This document shows positions 7,648 through 21,623 of a stretch of DNA of 56,853 bases, piece after piece. Source of the DNA: a virus; IMG/VR virus record IMGVR_UViG_3300031251_000980, positions 1 to 56,853 of that record; one strand, written 5' to 3'. Below the pieces are notes generated by a model, which did not search any database, was not told the origin of the DNA, and saw only the letters and a program-made list of their open reading frames with translations. The translations under genes and the position numbers were made by a program. Positions within the stretch are counted from its first letter, which is position 1, and each line of letters begins with the position of its first letter.

Positions 7648-9510
7648 TCAGACCCCTCCTAGCTTGTAGAGAGCTGCTGCGAAACCGTTGGCCCCGAATC
7701 CGAATGCACCGCTACCAGGGCTTGATCCGCCCGCCGCTTGGCCGCCGCCACCACCGCCACCGCCGGGGTATCCGCCGTCGCCGCCGTCTCCGCCATGCGG
7801 CGACATAGTGGCCGAGGTCGAAGTGCATCCGCCGCCGCCGCCACCGCCGCCGCCGCCTGCGATCGGTACATCGCCCGTCTGTCCCGCGGCGCCGTCGCCA
7901 CCGTCTCCGGCCTTCGCTGAGCCGACGCCGCCGATCCCCTGAATCCGAGTACCGCCAACACCGCCAGCCGCCATCCCGGACGATGTGCCGGCGTCGCCTG
8001 GTGTCGCTGTGTACGGTGATGCGCCCAACGCTGTGCCGCCGGCGCCGCCGTGGCCCGCCGATGACGTGGTGGCCAGCAGGTCCATGTCGGACACCACACC
8101 GCCGACGCCGCCGAGCGCGCCGACGAGAACATTGCCCGCCGAGTCCTTGATCGTCGTCTGGCCGCCAGTGCCGCCCTGAACACCGCTCGCGGCACCGACC
8201 GCGAAGTTCAGGGTCGATACGCCCGGTGTCAGCCCCGTCAGGTCGATTCGTCGCCGCATGTAGCCGCCACCGGGGCCGCCCGCGTCGCCGCGAATGCCGT
8301 TACTGCCAGCGTCCAGGGTGATGCCGTGCAGCTCGGTAACACCTGCGGGAATGACCCACGCTGGATTGCTGGTCGGGAACGTCTCCATGATGAGTCCGCC
8401 CTGTACAGCAATCTTGATGGCCTCGACGGTCTGCTGCATCTGCGCAACCGAACCGGTGCCATCTGTGCGGTTGAACCAATGGTTGTACCAGGCTTTGAAG
8501 CCGTCCCTGAGGTCGTCGGCGATCTCCTGCACACCTTCGACCGCGGCCCGCGGAATGTTGGTCAGCGCGTGGATGACATCGGCATCACTATGCCCAGTTC
8601 CGCCGACGCCCAACGCATTACAGATCGCGTCACGGATGGACTGCCCCGCCGCCGCCAGGGCGCTTTCCAGCCCGTCGACGAGGTTCTTCGGCAGCTTGTC
8701 AGGCTTCTTTCCCGATGGGGCGCCGAACCACACAGTGCCTGCGGTCGCGCCGGCCATTGTCTTCAGAACGATCGACACCCGGTCCCATGGGTCGGATTCC
8801 AGCCGGGTGAGCGACCCGCTCAGCGTGGTCCAGTCCAGCGCCGCCCCCGACGGCTGGTGAACTGCGAAGTCACCGCCGGCCACCTCGTCGTCGCCGTTCC
8901 ACCCGATCCAGGACAGCCGGATCGGCGAACCGGTCGACGCAGTGACACCGGAGTACTTGATCTTGACCGAGGCGTCGACCTTGCGGCCGACGTCGAGCAG
9001 GATCCGTTCGGAGATCAGCTCGTGGATGGCGCCGTCGAACGTGATACGTGCCGACCCCACGGCGCCTGCCGGCTTGACCGTGCTGTCGAATACCCACGTC
9101 GTGTCACCGACGAGCGAGTCAGCAGTGATGAAGTCCGCCAACATGTTCGGCGTCGATGCGGTGATGGCGCCGATCGGAATGTTGTGCAGCCAGTTCAACG
9201 GAGCCAGGAACACGTCGGTGATCGTCTGCCAGACCTGTTCCGGTGTCGGCAGGTTGTGTGGGTCCAGTGCTCCGAGGATCGCCTTGAACACCGCGTTCAG
9301 CACGTTCTGGGCGACCTGCAGCGGCGTCCCCTGCCCCAGTGCCCAGATCGACGGCCCACCCGCCACGTACTGCTGCTTGAGCTTCTGCTCAATGAACTCC
9401 TGAGTGCGGCCCACCAGCGCAGCAGGAGTGTCACCGGTGAGCGGGTTCGGCGAGATGCCAAACCGCGCGGGCTGGTTGTCGAATCCGTCCTCGCCTGAAG
9501 GTGTGGTCAC
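7648..9510 (-). CDS. large minor tail protein with glycine-rich C-terminus
   Basis: 620 residues, GTG start. The first ~380 residues include helical and beta segments (a FVGAPSGKKP-type beta-sandwich region and a helix-rich linker). The last ~240 are strongly glycine-rich, with runs such as [18 protein letters not shown], typical of glycine-rich tail-fibre tips in actinobacteriophages. It probably forms part of the host-contact structure at the tail tip. Confidence 0.8.
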   Translation of the reverse strand: MTTPSGEDGFDNQPARFGISPNPLTGDTPAALVGRTQEFIEQKLKQQYVAGGPSIWALGQGTPLQVAQNVLNAVFKAILGALDPHNLPTPEQVWQTITDVFLAPLNWLHNIPIGAITASTPNMLADFITADSLVGDTTWVFDSTVKPAGAVGSARITFDGAIHELISERILLDVGRKVDASVKIKYSGVTASTGSPIRLSWIGWNGDDEVAGGDFAVHQPSGAALDWTTLSGSLTRLESDPWDRVSIVLKTMAGATAGTVWFGAPSGKKPDKLPKNLVDGLESALAAAGQSIRDAICNALGVGGTGHSDADVIHALTNIPRAAVEGVQEIADDLRDGFKAWYNHWFNRTDGTGSVAQMQQTVEAIKIAVQGGLIMETFPTSNPAWVIPAGVTELHGITLDAGSNGIRGDAGGPGGGYMRRRIDLTGLTPGVSTLNFAVGAASGVQGGTGGQTTIKDSAGNVLVGALGGVGGVVSDMDLLATTSSAGHGGAGGTALGASPYTATPGDAGTSSGMAAGGVGGTRIQGIGGVGSAKAGDGGDGAAGQTGDVPIAGGGGGGGGGGCTSTSATMSPHGGDGGDGGYPGGGGGGGGQAAGGSSPGSGAFGFGANGFAAALYKLGGV

Positions 9511-10470
9511 CTAGTTGTCCTTGATGGCCCAGCCGGACAGCTTGACGCCGGTGGAGAGCAGCCCGGATTTGAAGTGCAAGGCCGGGTACCGGTAGCCGTT
9601 GCCGTGCGGGACTTCGTGCGCTTCGTCTACCCACTCGACGATCGGGGTACTGAAGTCAGTTCCCTTGTACATCAGGTACTTATCGGCGAGCGGGTCGTAC
9701 ATGCAGGTGTAGCGGTCGTTGTTGTGAACCGTGTTGCCGTTCGATTCCATGACCACCGCGCTGTCCGGGCCGGTCCCCCGAATGATGTGCACGTATCGAT
9801 TGGCGGACAGTCCCGAGTACGCAAACTGGAACCCGACCCAAGAGGTCATCTGCTGGTTCGAGCAGACGATGACGGTGGACTTGCCGTCGCCTCCGAAGTC
9901 GCCGAGAACCGTTGATACCTCGACCTTTACAGCATCTTGGTTGGTCTGTGCCCGGTACCGCGCGGCCGCGACGTCGAAGAACGTGAAGTCCGCGGACATT
10001 CCGTTCGGCAGCGACGGGCCATTGCCGTAGATCTTCAGGCTGCCCTTGATCTTCACCCAGTTCGGATCAACCCCCGGACCGGACATGTCGTCGAAGAACG
10101 ACAGCGCGATGTTCGACGAGCGCGGCGCCGCCAGGGGCGACGGGTTGTCATCGCGCACAACCGAACCGCGTGACAGGTTGTCGTCGATCGCCGGCCGCGG
10201 CCCGATCGCCGGGTAGTGCGCTGTAACCCGGTAGTACGCGCCATGCGGGATCGCGTCGGATTCGTCCGTGCTGACGAAGAAATCGATTCGGGCCTCGCTG
10301 ATCGACGACGCGTTCCACGTCGCGAGCACGCCGCCGTCTGGGCCCGTGATGGTGCACTCGCACGTCGTCCCGTCCGGGAAGTTGGCGCCGGCCTGAGGGA
10401 AGAACACCGCCACCCAGGTCTGGCCCTCCGACAGGACCAGCGTGTCGAGGCGCGTCTTGGATCCGAGCAT
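9511..10470 (-). CDS. minor tail protein, beta-sandwich type
   Basis: 319 residues, ATG start. The N-terminal ~110 residues look like an immunoglobulin-like domain (FPDGTTCECTITGPDGGVLA), followed by a concanavalin-like region with alternating strands (WVGFQFAYSGLSANRYVHII). This two-domain plan is common among mycobacteriophage minor tail proteins encoded after the baseplate-like genes. Confidence 0.8.
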   Translation of the reverse strand: MLGSKTRLDTLVLSEGQTWVAVFFPQAGANFPDGTTCECTITGPDGGVLATWNASSISEARIDFFVSTDESDAIPHGAYYRVTAHYPAIGPRPAIDDNLSRGSVVRDDNPSPLAAPRSSNIALSFFDDMSGPGVDPNWVKIKGSLKIYGNGPSLPNGMSADFTFFDVAAARYRAQTNQDAVKVEVSTVLGDFGGDGKSTVIVCSNQQMTSWVGFQFAYSGLSANRYVHIIRGTGPDSAVVMESNGNTVHNNDRYTCMYDPLADKYLMYKGTDFSTPIVEWVDEAHEVPHGNGYRYPALHFKSGLLSTGVKLSGWAIKDN

Positions 10471-10980
10471 CTATTCCCCCCGTTCGGTCATGTCGTGCTG
10501 TTCCCGCAGGGCCGCAGCTTCGGCTTTTCCTTCGGCCCGGATCGCCGAAGCGGCAGCGTCCATGTCCATCGACTTGGCGAGGGTCGCCGCGACCTCGGGC
10601 TGCAACTGGGCGAGCAGCGCCGCTTTCTGCTCGGCGGTCTCGGCGGACCGGACCGCCGCCGCGAGTTCCGGGTTCCATTCCTCGAGTGCGGCTTCCATCG
10701 ATGCCCGGCTCTCGGGGTCGATGGTCTCCACGGACGGAATCGCATGGGACCCGAGCCAGGACTTCTCCGGCATGACGATCCGTTGTGTCGCGAGCGCCTC
10801 GATGTACCGGAAGCCCAGATCAGCGAGACCTTCGGCGGCAGCACGCCGCATCGGCGCCGGCAGTCCCATGGTCTCGTCGCGCCGGCCGGTCTTCACCGCC
10901 GACAGCGCATCCATGAGCTTCGTGATCGTGGTTTCCCGGTCGGATATCTGCACAACATCTTCAGACACGTTGACTCGCAA
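10471..10980 (-). CDS. small helical minor tail-region protein
   Basis: 169 residues, mostly alpha-helical, with alanine- and glutamate-rich segments (AETAEQKAALLAQLQ). The longest frame starts at TTG 10980; GTG 10968 is an alternative and neither has a strong ribosome site. Position between Gp37-like and beta-sandwich tail genes suggests a structural or chaperone role. No known family. Confidence 0.65.
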   Translation of the reverse strand: MRVNVSEDVVQISDRETTITKLMDALSAVKTGRRDETMGLPAPMRRAAAEGLADLGFRYIEALATQRIVMPEKSWLGSHAIPSVETIDPESRASMEAALEEWNPELAAAVRSAETAEQKAALLAQLQPEVAATLAKSMDMDAAASAIRAEGKAEAAALREQHDMTERGE

Positions 10981-10989
10981 TCTGTTTCG

Positions 10990-12711
10990 TCAGGAGATCA
11001 GGTGGACGCCGATGTTCTGGACTGTCGCGAGGACCTTCTTGAGGGTGCGGGCGCTACGCTCCCCCTGCGTCATGGCCGCCTTGTTCAGGCCGATGGTCAG
11101 GTCCCAGGTCAGCGGCTTGCCGGCGCTGTTGTCCTCGTCGAGGGTCATCTCTTCGAGCTGGTCGACGAACATCACCTCGATGCCGTTCTTCAGCAGCTCG
11201 GAATGCGTCGACGCCACGCGGTCACCGATCTGGCAGTGATAGCCCGGGATGATCCAGTGCGAGCCGTCCAGCTTGATGCGGTGCCCGGTCTGGGCTTTCG
11301 TCGCAGTGAACGCGCCACGAATCGCCGCTTCCGCAGACAGCGACCAAGCATTGTTCTCGGCACCGGACTGGTACATCTCCCACAGGTGCATCCATCCCAA
11401 TTGCCTTGCGCGGCCGATGTTCTTCCATTCGAGCCACGCGGCGATGGTGCCGACGAGGAAGGGCATGATGACGTCGGCGGCGATATCGCCCAGGCTGGAG
11501 AAGCCGCCGAGCAGGAAGTAGCCGAGCAGGTTGCCGACAGACTCGATGATCAGGCGCGCGATGGCGTCGGCCGTCGGGTTGTCGCCACCGACGACCACCG
11601 ACACCGGCCCCGCTGGGCCCCAGGACAGTTCGGAGTCGAAACTGTGCCACTGGTCGTCGTTGATGCATATCCACGGCATCACGGCGAAAGTGCCCGCCCA
11701 GCCCTTCTGGTAGTAGGCGTCCGGGGCCAAGGTCTCGTCGTCCGCGACGACGTTGAGGATGTCTTCGAAGTAGCCGTCCGCGTACGTGACCGCGGTGCGG
11801 AACATGCCGGCCGCGATGGTGCCGTCCAGGAACGTGCCGCCGAAGGCGTGGAACCCGGACCGGTCGACGACCTCGAACACCAGGGCGCCGTTGGCGACCG
11901 TGTTGACCATGAGGCCTTCGGGCCGTTCACCTTTCGCGGTGAGGATGCGCCGGTAGGTGATGACCATCTGCGCGTCGTCGAGCGCGTCAGCGAAGGTGAC
12001 GTCGGCGGCGTTCATCCGGCTGGCGATCGGGCCCCACAAGGTCGAGTCGTCGAGGAGCCACGGCGAGGCCTTGACGTGTGCCTGCCACTGAGTCCAGTCG
12101 ATCAGAGACGTCCACTGAGACGGGTTGAACGGGTCATCCGGCAGTGTCCACGGGTGCCCCTCAATCCGTATGAGCTGCAACAGGATTGTCATGCTGATCG
12201 CCCACTTCAGCGGGGCGTACAGGAAGAATTCGCGAGGGAACTGGAAGACGGGGATCGGCAACGCGGGGTTCGGAGGAACCAGCATGAACTGGAGGTACTG
12301 GAGGTCGTCATTGAAGTACATGACGAATGACAAAATCCCGTTGCGCCGCTGCAACTTCCAGTATCTGAGCAGCCCCGACCAGCGCCACTTCCCGTCATAC
12401 CGAGAGACGGTGATCAGGACGTTCTTGAGGGCTTTCTTGTTGTTCGGAAGCCCCATCACGTACCGCGCGATCACGTGATCGGTCGGGACCTCGACATAGC
12501 CCTGCGACGAGATGTTCTTGCGGGTCGGCCACGACTGCTTGACAACCGACTGACCAGCGATCCTGCCCAGGAACTCCGCGCCCGGCGAACCGTCCGGCGG
12601 GTTGATCCAAAGCTCAATGTCGTTCTGCTGCAACCGGAACATGGAATGCTTCGCGCGGACCTGATCGACGTTGTGTTCGATGCTGTCGAGCAGCGCGGTC
12701 CCATCGATCAC
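10990..12711 (-). CDS. minor tail protein, ReqiPepy6 Gp37-like baseplate component
   Basis: 573 residues if translation starts at GTG 12711, which forms a GTGA overlap with the upstream stop; an ATG 63 bases further upstream would overlap that gene by 67 bases and is less likely. The protein has an N-terminal tail-hub-like region (DIELWINPPDGSP), a central part with hydrophobic helices (IESVGNLLGYFLLGG) and a C-terminal beta-rich region. Size and order directly after the distal tail protein match the Gp37-like family. Confidence 0.75.
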   Translation of the reverse strand: MIDGTALLDSIEHNVDQVRAKHSMFRLQQNDIELWINPPDGSPGAEFLGRIAGQSVVKQSWPTRKNISSQGYVEVPTDHVIARYVMGLPNNKKALKNVLITVSRYDGKWRWSGLLRYWKLQRRNGILSFVMYFNDDLQYLQFMLVPPNPALPIPVFQFPREFFLYAPLKWAISMTILLQLIRIEGHPWTLPDDPFNPSQWTSLIDWTQWQAHVKASPWLLDDSTLWGPIASRMNAADVTFADALDDAQMVITYRRILTAKGERPEGLMVNTVANGALVFEVVDRSGFHAFGGTFLDGTIAAGMFRTAVTYADGYFEDILNVVADDETLAPDAYYQKGWAGTFAVMPWICINDDQWHSFDSELSWGPAGPVSVVVGGDNPTADAIARLIIESVGNLLGYFLLGGFSSLGDIAADVIMPFLVGTIAAWLEWKNIGRARQLGWMHLWEMYQSGAENNAWSLSAEAAIRGAFTATKAQTGHRIKLDGSHWIIPGYHCQIGDRVASTHSELLKNGIEVMFVDQLEEMTLDEDNSAGKPLTWDLTIGLNKAAMTQGERSARTLKKVLATVQNIGVHLIS

Positions 12712-13628
12712 CTGGCAGCCACCTTCGGTCGAGAGAATGGCCGCGAGTACCACTGCGGGATCGTCAAACGACAATGCGCGCCATCAGGATTCACGTTGTT
12801 GGTGAATCGCACCGTCGCCTGGTCCCGCAGACCGGCGATCAACGGGTAGCGCAGGTCCTGACCCTTCCAGCGGCCCTGCACGAGGGTGTCGTTCTCGGAC
12901 ACCGCGGTCATCTGGCGCGGGTCGGAGTCGTATACCTGGCCGCCGTCGCGGATATCGGCCGCCGGGATCGGCACGGTGCGGCCGGAATCCTCGATCGCGC
13001 GACCCAGCATCCCCGAACCCCAAGAGCAGTCCGGCACTTCCCAATCCGCGTCATAGGTGAGCGTCCAGCGCGGCCACACCGGCACGTCGCCCTCGTTGAT
13101 GAAGTCGAACGGGAACCACGCGTACGCCGCCTCCGTATGGAACTCCTGGGTCTGCGGCTTGCCGACGTAGAACGGCAGCTCCGCCGACAGCACGAACTGC
13201 TCCGACGACTGACCCCTCAGGAACGGCTCACGCGACTCCCACTGCATCGCCGAGAACGCCGTCGACTGGTTTTCCTTGCGCACGAACAGGTCTCGGACGC
13301 CGTCCGGGCCGGTGAAGCGCAGTCGGGTTTCGCCGTCATATTCGAACGCCCAACCCAACCGAGTCGCGATATCCGCCCAGGTGTACTTGTCGACGTGATA
13401 TGCAAGGAACGTCAGCGGGAAGGTACGTTTCTTGAAGCGGTAATCCTGGTAGCGCTGCCCGAATGCGTTTGTAACCCAACGTGTTTCAACCGGAAGGTCC
13501 CAGAGGCCGGCGCACTTCGGGGACAGGATCACGCCCTGCTGTCCTTGGCCTGGGCCCATCACGCGGAAGAACTGTTCAGGGTTCGCCGGATCGCCCTGGA
13601 TCACGTCCAGGGTTAGGTACTGGCTCAT
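12708..13628 (-). CDS. distal tail protein (Dit-like minor tail protein)
   Basis: 306 residues, ATG start. It lies immediately after the tape measure gene, where actinobacteriophages encode the first minor tail protein. The sequence is rich in aromatic and beta-strand segments (YRFKKRTFPLTFLAYHV, FPFDFINEGDVPVWPRWTLT), typical of distal tail proteins that build the ring joining tail tube and tip. Confidence 0.8.
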   Translation of the reverse strand: MSQYLTLDVIQGDPANPEQFFRVMGPGQGQQGVILSPKCAGLWDLPVETRWVTNAFGQRYQDYRFKKRTFPLTFLAYHVDKYTWADIATRLGWAFEYDGETRLRFTGPDGVRDLFVRKENQSTAFSAMQWESREPFLRGQSSEQFVLSAELPFYVGKPQTQEFHTEAAYAWFPFDFINEGDVPVWPRWTLTYDADWEVPDCSWGSGMLGRAIEDSGRTVPIPAADIRDGGQVYDSDPRQMTAVSENDTLVQGRWKGQDLRYPLIAGLRDQATVRFTNNVNPDGAHCRLTIPQWYSRPFSRPKVAAR

Positions 13629-18392
<4,764 letters not shown>

Positions 18393-19288
18393 TCAGTTGA
18401 TTCCCAAGCGCTCCGCGTTCGCGTGGCCTTCATCGATGAGTGCGTCCAGTTCGCCGCGGACGAGGTCGGTCTGGCGTTCATTGACGATGTCGCCGACCAT
18501 CAGCGGCCGCGGCATGAACGTGACGTCGCGTGCCTGCATGCGGCCGAGTTGCGCACGGAGGCTGATCATTTGGTCGGCGACGTTGCGAAGTTCCCGCACG
18601 ACCGGCGTGTAGCCGCGGTGCGGTTCTTCGTGCTCGACCTTGAGTTCGGCGATCTGCTCGGCGGTCAATGACCGCATCCGCTCGAGCATGTGCGGGTCAG
18701 TTTGGGCTTTCGCCCACAGCTCGGTGCCCTGCCGCTCAGACAGATCGTCGAAGAACTCAAGGAACTGGTCCCAGGTTCGACCCGGTACATCCAAGAAGTA
18801 CTCCAATGCGTTGACGCGGAGTACTTCTTGGAAGTCGAGTTGTATTGCGCGCCAGTGGGCGTTGACTACTGCGACGACTCGGGCGTCGCGTTGCCGTTTC
18901 CCTCCGCATCCTTGCTTTCGGCGGCGGATTCGAGGGCGGTGCCGTCGACCTTGTTGAAGTCGCGCAGCTCGTTGAGGAACAGGTCCCAGGCGCGAGCGTC
19001 GTCGGCGAACAGCGCCTTGCATTCGTCGTACTGGTCGCCCAGCAGTGCACGTTCGATCTGCTCGTGGTAATCCACGTAATCGGGCACCACGCCGCGGTCG
19101 ACGCTGATCGCGTCACGGATGTTGGCGGTCAGCGAGTCGTAGCTGGCCTTGCGCCACGCGTTGCGGCGGACGATATCCATCGGCTTGATGCTGATGTCCT
19201 CAGTCAGCTCATAGGGCTTGTCACCGAGCTGCTTGCGGATCTCGTAGAAGCGGCCGGCCTTGGGCTTGGCGGTCTTGGATTCGGGCAT
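18393..19288 (-). CDS. tail assembly chaperone G-T fusion made by -1 frameshift
   Basis: The extended chaperone is read from ATG 19288 to the slippery heptamer at 18896-18902, then in the -1 frame to the stop at 18393. This predicts about 298 residues: 131 shared with the short form, then 167 from the second frame (RQRDARVVAVV to NAERLGIN). The downstream frame has no good start of its own and contains coherent helical sequence, as expected for a G-T type tail chaperone needed to load the tape measure into the growing tail. Confidence 0.85.
18866..19288 (-). CDS. tail assembly chaperone, short (G) form
   Basis: 140 residues, ATG start, ending TPESSQ at the normal stop. It lies between the major tail gene and the tape measure, the conserved site of tail chaperones. 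Mostly helical and acidic. It overlaps the second frame near its 3' end, where the GGGAAAC heptamer lies; ribosomes that do not slip make this form. Confidence 0.88.
   Translation of the reverse strand: MPESKTAKPKAGRFYEIRKQLGDKPYELTEDISIKPMDIVRRNAWRKASYDSLTANIRDAISVDRGVVPDYVDYHEQIERALLGDQYDECKALFADDARAWDLFLNELRDFNKVDGTALESAAESKDAEGNGNATPESSQ
18896..18902 (-). promoter_or_regulatory. -1 programmed frameshift heptamer GGGAAAC
   Basis: On the minus strand the zero-frame codons are GAG GGA AAC; slipping back one base lets the same tRNAs pair with GGG and AAA. This is a canonical X XXY YYZ site. The zero frame stops 30 bases later, and the -1 frame stays open for 167 codons. Confidence 0.85.
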
Positions 19289-19341
19289 GGCAAAGAGACC
19301 TTTCGATGCTGGAAGTGGCTGGTGTTGGCTGGATTTGGTGG

Positions 19342-19381
19342 CTGGTGGGTGCGTGGCGCCAGCCCGTCACGCACCCACCAG
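19342..19381 (-). terminator. 14-bp hairpin between major tail and chaperone genes
   Basis: CTGGTGGGTGCGTG at 19342-19355 pairs perfectly with CACGCACCCACCAG at 19368-19381 around a 12-base loop. No T-run follows on the minus strand. In a highly expressed operon it may lower downstream expression or stabilise the major tail mRNA 3' end. Confidence 0.6.
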
Positions 19382-19394
19382 GTCTGAGGTCCGA

Positions 19395-20318
19395 CTACGC
19401 GGCCACCGTGACGGTGATCGTGTTGGACTTGCCGCCGTAGGTGGCGGTGATGTCGGTCGTGCCGGTCGCAAGCGGCGTGACCTTGCCCGTCGCGCTGACG
19501 GTGGCCTTGGCCGGTGTCGCGGACACGTAGGTGGCGGTCGCGGTGCGGTCCGCACCGATGTTGTCCTCCACCTTCAGCTGCAGCGTGCCTCCGGCGGCCA
19601 GCGAGATGGTCGGATCCTGCGGCAGGATGGCGATCCAGTCAGTGGTCGGCGGGGTGAAGCCCGTGTCGTTCTCGGCCGAGCACAGCTCGAATCCGGGCCC
19701 GAAGATGAAGAATTCACCCAGGTTGTCCGGGTCGTCGTCATCGGCGACGGTGGTCAGCGTCGGGTGCCACAGCAGGGTGTTGTTCTGCGCCCACTTCTGG
19801 TTGTCGACGCCGGACACCTGGGTCCGGTTCAGGACATAGCCGAAGAAGATCGGCAGGGTCTTGTAGGAGTCCTTGCCGAGCAGCACCGTGCGGTAGTCGA
19901 AGTTGTCCGGCACGGTCGCGATCGGCGCGTGGATGCCGCCGTGCGCCGACGGCGTCAGCGAGCCGTAGTCGCCGGAGAACTGGAGCTCCAGTGCCTGGCG
20001 GCCGGTCTGGCGCATCTCGAAATCGACTGCGATGGACTGCTTGTCGATGATGATGCGGGTCGGCAGGCCTTCACCTGCGGACTCGATGTTGTTCGAGCTG
20101 ATGTCGAACTTCAGGCCGATGGCCGAGTCCTTGGTGATGTAGCCGACACCCTTGATGCCGGCCGGGATCACCACCTCGCCGTTGGGGCCCTCGATGTTGC
20201 GGGTGAACGCGGCCACCCGGTCCGCACGGCCGACGCACACGGCCATGTCCAGCGGTGCGATCTGCAGGGCCTTGCGAGACCCCTTGAACGCCTTGATCGA
20301 ATTCGGAATCGGAGGCAT
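19395..20318 (-). CDS. major tail tube protein with Ig-like (Big_2) C-terminal domain
   Basis: 307 residues, ATG start. The first ~225 residues form a tail-tube-type protein (FDISSNNIESAGEGLPTRI, FEMRQTGRQALELQFSG). The last ~75 are a bacterial Ig-like domain of the Big_2 type, with TISLAAGGTLQLKV and VSATPAKATVSATGKV followed by TDITATYGG. Such domains decorate the outer tube and may touch the host surface. The gene is bracketed by a strong terminator upstream and a 14-bp hairpin downstream, consistent with separate high-level control. Confidence 0.9.
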   Translation of the reverse strand: MPPIPNSIKAFKGSRKALQIAPLDMAVCVGRADRVAAFTRNIEGPNGEVVIPAGIKGVGYITKDSAIGLKFDISSNNIESAGEGLPTRIIIDKQSIAVDFEMRQTGRQALELQFSGDYGSLTPSAHGGIHAPIATVPDNFDYRTVLLGKDSYKTLPIFFGYVLNRTQVSGVDNQKWAQNNTLLWHPTLTTVADDDDPDNLGEFFIFGPGFELCSAENDTGFTPPTTDWIAILPQDPTISLAAGGTLQLKVEDNIGADRTATATYVSATPAKATVSATGKVTPLATGTTDITATYGGKSNTITVTVAA

Positions 20319-20352
20319 CTCGAACTTCCTTTCGTGTCTGCCCGGCGGGCAT

Positions 20353-20382
20353 AAAAAAGGCCCCGGCCGGGTCGGACGGGGC
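20353..20382 (-). terminator. rho-independent terminator upstream of the major tail gene
   Basis: On the minus strand GCCCC at 20382-20378 pairs with GGGGC ending near 20360, followed directly by TTTTTT at 20358-20353. It lies in the 80-base gap between tail terminator and major tail gene, so some late transcripts should end here. Confidence 0.7.
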
Positions 20383-20398
20383 TTGGAACTCTGTCGGC

Positions 20399-20887
20399 TT
20401 AGACGCCGAGGTGATCGCTGTAATCCGGTGTGGCCAGCGGGTTGTCGAACGTGAACAGGTACGTCGACGGGATGATGCGTTCGTCGTATTCCTGGCCTGG
20501 AATCTCTTCTGGGCCACTGATTTCCTCGACGCCGACAATGGTGACGATGCGGCCATCGCTGGACAGCTCGACTTCGACGTTCTCTTCGAGTGGCACAAGG
20601 ACGTCGCGGACGAACCCGGACAGCACGAGCGAGTCACTGCGGCTCGTGGTGATCGCGGCGATCTGCACCGGCGCCTGGTCACGACGGACGTTGGCCGCGC
20701 CACCGGACCGGGCGATGTACAGCATCCGGCCGAACCAGCCCGTGTCGAGCACGCCGTCGGGGAGCTCGTTGATCACCTCGACGGCGCCTGGGACGCCGGT
20801 CGGGAACAGCGGCTGGAAGAGCGATTTCACCGCGTCCTCGGCCGACGCAAGGCCAGGTTGGTACCAGGCCGGAAGCCACGGAATCAT
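20399..20887 (-). CDS. tail terminator protein
   Basis: 162 residues, ATG start. It lies directly before the major tail gene, the conserved slot for the tail terminator that caps the tail tube and joins it to the head. The fold looks alpha/beta with strand pairs (VEVELSSDGRIVTIVGVEEI) and resembles Gp17/lambda gpU-type proteins in size. Assigned mainly from gene order and length. Confidence 0.75.
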   Translation of the reverse strand: MIPWLPAWYQPGLASAEDAVKSLFQPLFPTGVPGAVEVINELPDGVLDTGWFGRMLYIARSGGAANVRRDQAPVQIAAITTSRSDSLVLSGFVRDVLVPLEENVEVELSSDGRIVTIVGVEEISGPEEIPGQEYDERIIPSTYLFTFDNPLATPDYSDHLGV

Positions 20888-20890
20888 CTA

Positions 20891-21277
20891 TCAGTCCCTC
20901 AATGACCGGAGGACCTTCTTGAGGTCCTTCGCGCCTTGGTGTTTGGTGGTTTTCAGGCCCTTTCGGCGCGGTCCAGACCGCGACACGAACGCCCCGGTCT
21001 GGGTGTTGCGGCGTGACTTGTGGCCGAACTCGTGCGCCAGCCCGTGGGCCGTGCCCTCACCGATCGTCAGCGTTCCGACCCAGCGGTCGTTCTGGTATCC
21101 ACCGATGCTCAGCCGAACCCGAGCTGACGCCGCGAGCTTGCCGGACCGCTTCGCCACAATCGCCTGGTACTTGGTCCGTGCGAGCTCGGTGACGCTGCGC
21201 ACCACGTTTTGCATCCGACCGGACAGCAGTATCTGCGCGAGCGCGGGGTTCGGCTTCGGGATGTGGATGTCATCCAC
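20891..21277 (-). CDS. HK97 gp10-like head-tail connector
   Basis: 128 residues if started at GTG 21277, which overlaps the upstream gene by eight bases; the open frame continues upstream but there its translation is a shadow of the neighbouring gene. Features: GKLAASARVRLSI and GTAHGLAHEFGHKSRRN, both typical of HK97 gp10-like neck proteins, and a basic C-terminus (RRKGLKTTKHQGAKDLKKVL). It should help join head and tail. Confidence 0.75.
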   Translation of the reverse strand: MDDIHIPKPNPALAQILLSGRMQNVVRSVTELARTKYQAIVAKRSGKLAASARVRLSIGGYQNDRWVGTLTIGEGTAHGLAHEFGHKSRRNTQTGAFVSRSGPRRKGLKTTKHQGAKDLKKVLRSLRD

Positions 21278-21623
21278 GAGGTGTGTTGACTCTCCGGAGC
21301 TGGAACCACATGACGCCCATGTCGTCACCGGTGAGCGGGTGATCGTTGTCTGCGAACGGGCCGTCGACGACTGAGTAGACCTCGCCGTTGCCGCGGGTGA
21401 TGCGGTCTCCGCCTTGAACATCCGAGCCGCGGTAGCAGAACCATTTGCGCTCGATGGCCGTGCGGCGGCCGCCCATGCCTTCTACTTCGACGACGTGTGC
21501 TTGGCCGAACGCGGTGTCGTCAACATCGTCCAAGTCGACCGAAGTATCCGTCCCGCCGGCGCGCGTAACGCGCTTCACGCCAACGGTTTCGCCGTCGATG
21601 ATCTCGATCACGGGACCATCCAC
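21270..21623 (-). CDS. head-tail stopper (head closure)
   Basis: 117 residues, GTG start, overlapping the upstream adaptor gene by 16 bases. It is beta-rich and acidic (VDLDDVDDTAFGQAHVVEVEG) and ends in FQLRRVNTPRG. Its place as second connector gene and its size fit head-closure proteins of the SPP1 gp16 / lambda gpFII type. Confidence 0.7.
   Translation of the reverse strand: MDGPVIEIIDGETVGVKRVTRAGGTDTSVDLDDVDDTAFGQAHVVEVEGMGGRRTAIERKWFCYRGSDVQGGDRITRGNGEVYSVVDGPFADNDHPLTGDDMGVMWFQLRRVNTPRG

Noticed and set aside
7700-8200. PE_PGRS-like or CRISPR-like repeat
   Set aside because: The repeats are Gly-codon runs of a tail protein C-terminus, not spaced identical repeats with unique spacers.
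10216-12330. Long rightward open frame of about 700 codons
   Set aside because: Lies opposite well-supported tail genes, is extremely Arg-rich and has no ribosome site; typical GC-rich antisense shadow.
12712-12774. Upstream ATG for the Gp37-like tail gene
   Set aside because: Would overlap the distal tail gene by 67 bases; the GTG at 12711 forms a GTGA junction like other genes in the operon.
21278-21421. Longer N-terminus for the gp10-like connector
   Set aside because: The added part is Ser/Thr-rich shadow of the stopper gene; the family pattern begins near IHIPKPNPAL.
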